DNA of 64,000 bases from Photobacterium sp. Ph5. GTDB taxonomy: Bacteria; Pseudomonadota; Gammaproteobacteria; Enterobacterales; Vibrionaceae. The position numbers and the translations under genes were made by a program. The stretch's first letter is position 1; every line of letters starts with the position of its first letter. The stretch is taken from NCBI RefSeq assembly GCF_022129445.1, contig NZ_JADQAQ010000003.1:1-64000 (forward strand), read 5' to 3'. The notes under the pieces were generated by a model. That model saw nothing but the letters and a program-made list of their open reading frames with translations. It searched no databases and was not told where the DNA came from. Below are positions 56,947-64,000 of the stretch, in pieces.

Positions 56947-58416
56947 ATGAGCACTGAACTGCTGATCAATGTGACGCCGAGTGAAACCCGTGTCGCAATG
57001 ATTGAACATGGCGTATTGCAAGAGATCCATATTGAACGTGAATCGAAACGCGGTATCGTCGGAAATATTTATAAAGGGCGAGTAAGTCGCGTACTTCCAG
57101 GTATGCAAGCGGCATTTGTCGATATAGGATTAGACAAAGCGGCATTTTTACATGCTTCAGATATCGTTCCTCATACTGAATGTGTGGCTGAAAACGAGAA
57201 AAAACAATTTCAGGTGCGCGATATTTCAGAACTTGTTCGTCAAGGTCAAGACATTGTCGTACAGGTGGTGAAAGATCCTCTGGGAACCAAAGGTGCGCGT
57301 TTAACGACGGATATTACCTTACCATCTCGTTACCTTGTTTTCATGCCGGGAGCAAGCCATGTCGGTGTATCTCAACGTATTGAAAGTGAGAAAGAGCGTG
57401 ATCGTTTGAAAAAAGCGGTACTACAGCATTGTGATGATTTAGGTGGCTTTATTATCCGAACCGCAGCAGAAGGAGCGAACACTGATGAAGTTGCTCAAGA
57501 TGCCGCTTTCTTAAAGCACTTATGGCGTAAAGTATTAGAGCGTCGTGCTAAGTATAAACCACGTTCAATGCTCTACGGTGAGCTAGGACTTGCACAACGT
57601 ATTTTACGTGATTTTGTTGGTACTGAAATTGACAACATTAAAGTCGATTCACGTTTATCGTTTGATAAATTAAAAGAATTTACTGATGAGTTCGTGCCTG
57701 AAGTAACAGATAATATTGAATATTATTCAGGCCAGCAGCCTATTTTTGATCTCTATGATACTGAGTCTGAAATTCAACGATCCTTAGATCGTAAAGTTGA
57801 AATGAAGTCTGGCGGGTATTTGATCATCGATCAAACAGAAGCGATGACCACGGTTGATATTAATACCGGTGCGTTTGTTGGGCGAAGAAATCTCGACGAG
57901 ACTATTTTTAATACCAATATTGAAGCAACAAAAGCGATTGCCCGCCAATTACGACTACGTAACTTAGGCGGCATTATCATTATTGATTTTATCGATATGA
58001 TCTCTGATGAACACCAACAACGTGTTTTACAAGCGCTTGAGCAAGCACTTTCTTATGATCGTGTAAAAACCAATATTAATGGTTTTACGCAATTAGGCTT
58101 GGTTGAAATGACGCGTAAGCGTACCCGTGAAAGTATTGAGCATGTGCTGTGTGGTACTTGTCCTTCCTGTCATGGTCGCGGTACGGTAAAAACCGTTGAG
58201 AGCGTTTGTTATGAAGTCTTACGAGAAATTACCCGAGTCAATCGTGCTTACGACGCCGATCGATTTATAGTGTATGTTTCATCAGCCGTCGGTGAGGCCT
58301 TAATGGGTGATGAATCACATGCTTTAGCTGAACTTGAAGTCTTTATTGGTAAACAAGTAAAAATAAAACCAGAGCCGCTATATAACCAAGAGCAGTTTGA
58401 TGTGGTAATGATGTAA
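56947..58416 (+). CDS. rng: ribonuclease G
   Basis: Single-strand endoribonuclease that matures the 16S rRNA 5' end and degrades some mRNAs. 489 residues: S1 domain (about 35-130, GNIYKGRVSRVLPGMQAAFVDIGLDKAAFLH), RNase H-like and DNase I-like catalytic parts (DQTEAMTTVDINTGAFVG, IIIIDFIDM with metal-binding Asp), and the Zn-link CGTCPSCHGRG with the CxxC that bridges subunits. The C-terminal RNase E scaffold is absent, which separates it from Rne. It follows maf by 12 bases. Confidence 0.96.
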   Translation: MSTELLINVTPSETRVAMIEHGVLQEIHIERESKRGIVGNIYKGRVSRVLPGMQAAFVDIGLDKAAFLHASDIVPHTECVAENEKKQFQVRDISELVRQGQDIVVQVVKDPLGTKGARLTTDITLPSRYLVFMPGASHVGVSQRIESEKERDRLKKAVLQHCDDLGGFIIRTAAEGANTDEVAQDAAFLKHLWRKVLERRAKYKPRSMLYGELGLAQRILRDFVGTEIDNIKVDSRLSFDKLKEFTDEFVPEVTDNIEYYSGQQPIFDLYDTESEIQRSLDRKVEMKSGGYLIIDQTEAMTTVDINTGAFVGRRNLDETIFNTNIEATKAIARQLRLRNLGGIIIIDFIDMISDEHQQRVLQALEQALSYDRVKTNINGFTQLGLVEMTRKRTRESIEHVLCGTCPSCHGRGTVKTVESVCYEVLREITRVNRAYDADRFIVYVSSAVGEALMGDESHALAELEVFIGKQVKIKPEPLYNQEQFDVVMM

Positions 58417-58438
58417 TGATACAAATGGGGAAGAGTCA

Positions 58439-61400
58439 GTGAACCGTATGGTGGTAAAAACCTTACGTGGTGTATTGTGGTTAGTGGTTATTGTTGCAGT
58501 AACATTGGCTATTTTGATCAGCACTCTCCGCTTTTCTCTTCCTCATCTTGATCATTATCGCCAGCCAATAACGCAGTGGCTTTCTCAGCAAACACATACC
58601 CAAATATCGGTCGCAAATATTGATGGACGTTGGCTATTATCTGGCCCCGAAATAAAATTCAAGCAACTATCTGCTGCTGAACAGAGCAATTCAGCCCCAT
58701 TAGTTAAGGTTGGTCAGGCTGAGATCTCTTTGGATTTCTGGCAGTCAGTGATGACATTTAGACCTGTCTTTAAACATGTTCAAATTGAACAGTTCGATTT
58801 AGATATTACACAACTCCCACGTAGTGCTTCAAAACCCTCTTCTGATATTTCTTTTGCTAAACGGTTAGAACAGTTTTTTTTCACGCGTATTGATAATGTC
58901 ACATTAAAAAACGCGATGGTCACCGTACCTTCTCCTTCTGGTAAAGCACTACATTTAGCCGTTACACAACTTAACTGGCGAAATGAGGGAGGGCATCATT
59001 TTGCTGAAGGTTCTGTTGGATTGATGAATAGTCCATTAGGTCAAGTTGACATAAAAGCAGATATTACCGAACAAGGTGGTTTGTCTAGTCTTAATGGAAC
59101 GCTATATCTCAAAGGAAAAAACATTTCGGTCACACCGTGGCTAAATAAAAAATTTACTGGTGTTGCTGATATTTCAGACAGTAAATTGAGTATGCAAGCG
59201 TGGTTATCGTTAGATCAAGGCACGATAAGTTCAGCGATGATCCAACTTGCAAAAAGTCATATAGATTGGACGACACAACATAAATCACACCAAATTGTTA
59301 TTAACGGTGGTGTTGTTGGTCTAAAACCAACCTTAGATGAGCAACAACAACGAGTATGGCGTATTGATACCGAACAATTTGATATTACTACCGATAAGAT
59401 ATCGTGGCCTAAATTTGATGTTGCAGCGCAATTTTCACTTAATAAGCAATGGCAGCCTGTAAATTGGAAAGCCGCACTGACCAATATCAAATTAGATCGA
59501 CTACTGCCATTGAGATCGTTTTTACCCAAATCAAACAGTATTACGGAAGCAATTACCGCATTACAACCGACAGGCTTGGTGACAAAAATTAGGGTTGCGG
59601 GTGAGCAAAATAAGCCGATTCATTTTTCATTAAATCTTGATGATTTAGCATTCAAGCAATGGCAGTTATTGCCTGGTATTAATAAGTTAAATGCGCGTAT
59701 TGCTGGCGATACTACACAAGGAGCGGTGACTATTCGGGTTGATGATGATGCTCTACCTTATGGTAAGGTTTTTCCGAAACCATTAAACATTAATGATGCG
59801 ACGATTGATGCGTATTGGAAGCATGATAATCAAGGCACCAGTTTATGGAGCGATAAATTGAGTATTGCTACTCCAGATCTCAATGCAAAAGGGCAGTTTA
59901 GACTCGATTTTTATCAAAAAGCGCCAGCATGGTTGGCTTTCTATGGTGAGGCGTCGGTTAAAGATGCTGGGCAAACATGGCGTTATTTACCTCGTCCAGC
60001 GCTTGGTAATAAATTAACCCATTATCTAGCTACCGCGATAAAAGGCGGTACGGTGAAAGACGCTGAGTTACTTTGGTTTGGTCCTTTAAATACATTCCCT
60101 TACCCTAATCATGATGGTGTCTTTGAAGTTAAGGTCCCACTTAAAAAAGCAAGGTTTCAGTTTGATCCTGATTGGCCATTATTAACGGATCTCAATCTTA
60201 ATTTAGGCTTTAAAAATGATCGCATGACGGTCGATGCCAGTCATGTAAAAACGTTATCAGCCGTCGGATCTAATGTGATTGGTGGGGCAAAATTAGCCCC
60301 TGATGGACATTTGAAACTAGCACTTGATCTTGCCGCTAATGGCCAAGGTGTTACAGAGTACATGCTGAAAACACCATTAGCTGATTCTGTGGGTAGCGCA
60401 TTACAAACGGTGAGGGTGAATGGGCCTGTTGCTGCTAAATTAACACTTGATATTCCTTTTGATGGCAGTGATGTGGATGCGAAAGGTCTGGTGTTTTTTA
60501 AAAATAATCGTATCGATTTACAAACTCCAACTCTGACTGTTGATGACACTAATGGCAGTTTAACCTTTGATAATGCCAAAATTAGGGCCAAAGGCTTAAG
60601 CGGCAAGCTATTTGAACAACCGATAAGTCTTGGATTTACGGGGAATAATGTTGAAAGCAATCACTACCGAGTGAATGTTTATGTGGCTGGTGATTGGCAA
60701 GTAGGCCGTTTACAACCTTATGCTCCTGTTCAATTATTAAATTACCTATCCGGTAGCAGTGATTGGAAAACAGATGTTCAGGTGGATTTAGAAGGTGACA
60801 ACTTTACTTATAAAGTAAAAAGTTTACTGCCCCTTGAGCACATCAAGAGTGATTTACCGTATCCGCTTTATCATCAACCCAAGCAAAATCAATCGCAGTT
60901 TATGACGGTGAATGTTGATGGCAATGCACAAAGCTTGAATGGGCAACTTCAGATGCCTGATGCGGCTTACCAAGTTCGTGTGAACCTTATCGATGGAAAA
61001 CCACAATTAGCAGCCAGTAATTTGATGATTGGTAAAAAAGAGATTCAGTCATCATTAGGTATTGGACATGTGGTGAATATTGATACTAGGGCATTCAATG
61101 TTGATCCGTGGATCGCTCTTGCGAATAAATGGCAACAATCAAACACCAATAAAAGTCATGGTAATGAGGGGATTGTATGGCCGATTCCAAGCAAGATAGA
61201 GGCAAAAGTTAAGCAGTTAACCTTGGGCGGATTAGTGTGGAATGATGTTAATTTGCATGTCAGACATGGTCACCAGTGGTCCGTGAAACTAGAAAGCCGA
61301 CAAGCTGAAGGCTATATTACTTGGGATCAGAAAAATATGGTGAATGCGATCTTTAAATCCCTTCATCTTAACTTCCCACAATTAGATAAAAAGTCAGTTA

Positions 61401-62314
61401 CTCAGCAACAAGCTGATGTTACTAAAAAAGCGCCTCCTTTATTATCTCCGATAATCACAGCACTCGATCGTAAGATAATGGCTGCGATCCCTGCTATTAA
61501 ACTTACGATATCGGAGGCATGGTTGCAGGGATATCGATTAGGAAAAATCAGTGCGGTACTTGATAAATCGCCAAACCAATTAACGTTAAAAAAACTTGAG
61601 ATTAATGCAGGTAATATCAACTTAGATGCTAAAGGAAGTTGGTATTTTAAAGATAAGCGTAATTATTCTGCGTTAAGTTTTATGGTGAAAGGTGATAATA
61701 GCTCCGATTTATTGAGCCGCTTCGGTATAGAAGGTGGCGTACAAAATGCCTCGTTTGATACGCATGTATCGGCGTCATGGCAAGGCTCTCCTTGGGCGAT
61801 GGATCGCCGTACATTAAATGGCAAGGTGAAAACAGATATTGGTAAAGGGCTGGTAAGTGGCGCATTTGGTGCAGGGAGATTACTTGGTCTGTTTAGTTTA
61901 GATTCTATTATTCGTAAAATGCAGCTCGATTTCTCTGGAGTATTTGATAATGGTCTCGCGTTTAACTATATCAAAGGAAAAGGAAAAATTAAGCAAGGCA
62001 CCTTTTATAGTAACGATATCAAGATGCAAGCACTAGCGGGTGATATGTACATTAAAGGCAAGGTCGATTTAGTGAATGAAAAGGTTAATGCCAATGTGAA
62101 GTTTATTCCTGATTTTACCTCTGGCTTACCCGTGTTAACGGCCTTTGCTGTAGCGCCACAAACAGCGTTATATGTATTTGCTATTTCAACCGTATTATCA
62201 CCCGTGTTAGATGTGATCACTCAGGTTAATTATCAAGTAACGGGTTCGATTGAATCGCCAAATGTTACTGAGCGTTCACGCTTATCTGGCGAATATACCG
62301 TACCTGATGAGTAA
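58439..62314 (+). CDS. yhdP: YhdP, AsmA/TamB-like envelope lipid-transfer protein
   Basis: Very large bridge protein anchored in the inner membrane. With TamB and YdbH it has been linked to phospholipid transport to the outer membrane in E. coli. 1291 residues: one N-terminal helix (about 11-31), DUF3971/AsmA-like repeats of beta strands through the protein, and a C-terminal AsmA2-like part (NVKFIPDFTSGLPVLTAFAVAPQ...) ending ERSRLSGEYTVPDE. Start is GTG at 58439 with GGGGAAGAG upstream. Follows rng as in other gammaproteobacteria. Confidence 0.92.
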   Translation: MNRMVVKTLRGVLWLVVIVAVTLAILISTLRFSLPHLDHYRQPITQWLSQQTHTQISVANIDGRWLLSGPEIKFKQLSAAEQSNSAPLVKVGQAEISLDFWQSVMTFRPVFKHVQIEQFDLDITQLPRSASKPSSDISFAKRLEQFFFTRIDNVTLKNAMVTVPSPSGKALHLAVTQLNWRNEGGHHFAEGSVGLMNSPLGQVDIKADITEQGGLSSLNGTLYLKGKNISVTPWLNKKFTGVADISDSKLSMQAWLSLDQGTISSAMIQLAKSHIDWTTQHKSHQIVINGGVVGLKPTLDEQQQRVWRIDTEQFDITTDKISWPKFDVAAQFSLNKQWQPVNWKAALTNIKLDRLLPLRSFLPKSNSITEAITALQPTGLVTKIRVAGEQNKPIHFSLNLDDLAFKQWQLLPGINKLNARIAGDTTQGAVTIRVDDDALPYGKVFPKPLNINDATIDAYWKHDNQGTSLWSDKLSIATPDLNAKGQFRLDFYQKAPAWLAFYGEASVKDAGQTWRYLPRPALGNKLTHYLATAIKGGTVKDAELLWFGPLNTFPYPNHDGVFEVKVPLKKARFQFDPDWPLLTDLNLNLGFKNDRMTVDASHVKTLSAVGSNVIGGAKLAPDGHLKLALDLAANGQGVTEYMLKTPLADSVGSALQTVRVNGPVAAKLTLDIPFDGSDVDAKGLVFFKNNRIDLQTPTLTVDDTNGSLTFDNAKIRAKGLSGKLFEQPISLGFTGNNVESNHYRVNVYVAGDWQVGRLQPYAPVQLLNYLSGSSDWKTDVQVDLEGDNFTYKVKSLLPLEHIKSDLPYPLYHQPKQNQSQFMTVNVDGNAQSLNGQLQMPDAAYQVRVNLIDGKPQLAASNLMIGKKEIQSSLGIGHVVNIDTRAFNVDPWIALANKWQQSNTNKSHGNEGIVWPIPSKIEAKVKQLTLGGLVWNDVNLHVRHGHQWSVKLESRQAEGYITWDQKNMVNAIFKSLHLNFPQLDKKSVTQQQADVTKKAPPLLSPIITALDRKIMAAIPAIKLTISEAWLQGYRLGKISAVLDKSPNQLTLKKLEINAGNINLDAKGSWYFKDKRNYSALSFMVKGDNSSDLLSRFGIEGGVQNASFDTHVSASWQGSPWAMDRRTLNGKVKTDIGKGLVSGAFGAGRLLGLFSLDSIIRKMQLDFSGVFDNGLAFNYIKGKGKIKQGTFYSNDIKMQALAGDMYIKGKVDLVNEKVNANVKFIPDFTSGLPVLTAFAVAPQTALYVFAISTVLSPVLDVITQVNYQVTGSIESPNVTERSRLSGEYTVPDE

Positions 62315-62425
62315 GCTAAATGAATGGGTTGCGTTAATTTTTATCAGTGGTACAACAAAGAGATAGATCGTAATAAATACGTTATATGTTGAGTATAACA
62401 AGTGTATAGGTTCAGGGAGACGGTG

Positions 62426-63244
62426 ATGGCGAAGATTGGTTTAGTACAAATGAATTCGGGAGCCGATCCTGAACATAATCTCACTAAATTAAAAAAGAAA
62501 GTGAAAGGACTTCAGTTACAAGGGGCGAAACTGATTGTAACCCCTGAAAACACCTTAGTTTTTGGTAGTAAAGCAGATTATCAACAATGGGCTGAGCCAC
62601 TCAATGATGGTCCATTTCAAAAAGAATTATCAGCATTAACTGAAAAGTTAGGTATTTGGCTTTTACTTGGTTCAATGCCTATTTTACAACCTGATGGCTC
62701 AATTACATCAACCAGTTTGTTATATAACGATAAAGGACAACTCCAAGAGCATTATAATAAACTGCATATGTTCGATGTTGATGTTGCCGATAAACACCGT
62801 AGCTACCGAGAATCAGATACTTTTAAAGCGGGTGATGAACTTAAAGTGGTAGAAACCCCGTATGGTAATATCGGTATGTCGATTTGTTATGATGTAAGAT
62901 TTCCATTGCAATACAGTGCGCTACGCGAAAAAGGTGCCGATATTATTGTTGTGCCAGCAGCCTTTACTAAATTAACAGGTAAAGCGCATTGGGAAGTATT
63001 ATTACGAGCTCGTGCTATTGAAACCCAATGTTGGGTGATTGCCGCTGCGCAGTGGGGCGAGCACAATGAAGGGCGAGAAACATGGGGCCACTCAATGATC
63101 ATTGATCCTTGGGGACAGATTGTTGCATGTCAACAGCAAGGCACCGGTGTTCTGACTGCCAATATTGATTTACAATTATCAGAGAAGATCCGCGCCAACA
63201 TGCCTGTTGCTGAACATGTGAAGTTTTGTGTTCAACCGCGCTAA
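62426..63244 (+). CDS. nitrilase-family amidase (Nit1-like, probable deaminated-glutathione amidase)
   Basis: Carbon-nitrogen hydrolase of 272 residues. The catalytic triad is in place: Glu in TPENTLVF, Lys in YNKLHMFDVDV, Cys in MSICYDVRFP. The HMFDVDVADKHRSYRESDTFKAGDE stretch (longer motif at about residues 113-137) resembles Nit1-type enzymes, which remove deaminated glutathione, a side product of transaminases. I chose the ATG at 62426 (MAKIGLVQMNSG) with GGGAGA upstream over the 62402 start. Substrate is inferred from family; omega-amidase is an alternative. Confidence 0.83.
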   Translation: MAKIGLVQMNSGADPEHNLTKLKKKVKGLQLQGAKLIVTPENTLVFGSKADYQQWAEPLNDGPFQKELSALTEKLGIWLLLGSMPILQPDGSITSTSLLYNDKGQLQEHYNKLHMFDVDVADKHRSYRESDTFKAGDELKVVETPYGNIGMSICYDVRFPLQYSALREKGADIIVVPAAFTKLTGKAHWEVLLRARAIETQCWVIAAAQWGEHNEGRETWGHSMIIDPWGQIVACQQQGTGVLTANIDLQLSEKIRANMPVAEHVKFCVQPR

Positions 63245-63263
63245 ATAATTTAAGAGCAAATTA

Positions 63264-64000
63264 ATGACCCTTAACACCGTAGAAAATACCATGCTAGATC
63301 AATCAGGTCTTGGCCGTGATGAACTGCATAATATCCTTGGGCTAATTGCAGCAAGAGATGTGGATTATGCCGATATTTATTTCCAATCTTGCTGGCATGA
63401 GTCATTAGTACTGGAAGACAGTATTATTAAAGATGGTTCGTTTAATATCGATCGCGGTGTAGGTGTACGTGCGGTTGCTGGCGAAAAAACTGGTTTTGCA
63501 TATTCTGATCAAATAAACCCATTGGCACTAACGCAAAGTGCAAAAGCGGCACGTGGTATTGTGCGCCAAGGGGGAAATGGCAAAGTACAAACCTTTAGCC
63601 CATTAACGCCATCGGGTATTTATGCGCCTATTAATCCATTAGGTAGCCTTGATAAATTTCAAAAAATTGCATTATTGGAAGAGATTGACCGTTATATTCG
63701 CACTAAAGAGCCGTTAGTCACTGAAGTGTCTGTTAGCATCAATGGTGTCTATGAAGAGGTGTTAGTTGCCGCACTTGATGGCACTTATGCGGCAGATATT
63801 CGCCCGCTTGTTCGTTTATCTATCAGTGTTCTGGTTGAAAAAGGCGATAAACGTGAGCGTGGTAGTGCGGGGGGCGGTGGCCGTTACGGCTATGAAACGT
63901 TCTTAACTGAAATCGATGGTAAAAGCCAAGCATTGTATTTTGCTGATGAAGCTATCCGCCAAGCATTGATTAACCTAGAAGCAGACGCAGCCCCAGCTGG
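63264..64000 (+). CDS. tldD: metalloprotease TldD, 5' part (runs off the window)
   Basis: The open frame from ATG 63264 continues to the window end without a stop, about 245 codons of a protein usually about 480 long. It matches E. coli TldD closely: TLNTVENTMLDQSGL, DYADIYFQSCWHESLVLED, IIKDGSFNIDRGVGVRAVAGEKTGFAYSDQ (two blocks around residues 50-80), and GSAGGGGRYGYE. TldD pairs with TldE/PmbA to degrade unfolded or modified peptides; the zinc motif HExxxH lies beyond position 64000. Confidence 0.94.
   Translation, partial: MTLNTVENTMLDQSGLGRDELHNILGLIAARDVDYADIYFQSCWHESLVLEDSIIKDGSFNIDRGVGVRAVAGEKTGFAYSDQINPLALTQSAKAARGIVRQGGNGKVQTFSPLTPSGIYAPINPLGSLDKFQKIALLEEIDRYIRTKEPLVTEVSVSINGVYEEVLVAALDGTYAADIRPLVRLSISVLVEKGDKRERGSAGGGGRYGYETFLTEIDGKSQALYFADEAIRQALINLEADAAPA

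Overview
The window looks like chromosome 1 of a marine member of the Vibrionaceae, most likely Photobacterium or a close relative. The gene order is collinear, from memory, with the Vibrio cholerae stretch metH, lysC, class V aminotransferase, pglL, uvrA, galU, ssb, csrD/msh, mreBCD, maf, rng, yhdP, tldD. The DNA is AT-rich by eye, and it carries a complete MSHA pilus locus and a JUMPstart/ops element. No IS element, prophage, integrase or CRISPR array was seen.

Layout. (1) 1-210: tail of an rRNA operon (3' part of tRNA-Thr, 5S rRNA, terminator). (2) 0.3-9.6 kb: aspartate-family amino-acid genes: metA with tandem MetJ-like boxes, an NhaP-type antiporter, metH, lysC behind a lysine riboswitch, and a class V aminotransferase. 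(3) 9.6-15.3 kb: pglL-type O-oligosaccharyltransferase, uvrA with a strong LexA box, and galU. (4) 15.4-27.9 kb: one eleven-gene exopolysaccharide operon on the minus strand. It starts with a JUMPstart/ops (RfaH-type) leader and encodes an outer-membrane beta-barrel, a short polysaccharide export protein, a Wzc-like co-polymerase/kinase, a polymerase, an epimerase, a flippase, four GT2 glycosyltransferases and a secreted GH16 glycanase. No initiating sugar-phosphate transferase is present. (5) 28.4-30 kb: ssb and a LysR regulator. (6) 30.2-53.6 kb: csrD (mshH) and the MSHA type IV pilus locus mshI-J-K-L-M-N-E-G-F-B-A-C-D-O-P-Q. It has two expansions: three tandem mshA-type major pilins and two mshQ-type tip/adhesin genes. 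(7) 53.7-64 kb: mreB-mreC-mreD, maf, rng, yhdP, a nitrilase-family gene and the 5' part of tldD, which runs off the window.

The regions connect functionally. galU makes UDP-glucose that could feed the exopolysaccharide operon. The MSHA pilus is a surface-attachment organelle whose ATPase MshE carries a c-di-GMP-binding domain, so attachment and matrix functions lie side by side with csrD, a Csr-pathway regulator. PglL is a candidate for glycosylating the pilins. The most unusual content is the triplicated mshA, the duplicated mshQ (one copy lacking about 300 N-terminal residues), and the exopolysaccharide operon with a split outer-membrane exporter and a tyrosine-kinase-like protein that has no tyrosine tail. 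I did not find a wholly new type of system; the novelty is in variations on known systems.
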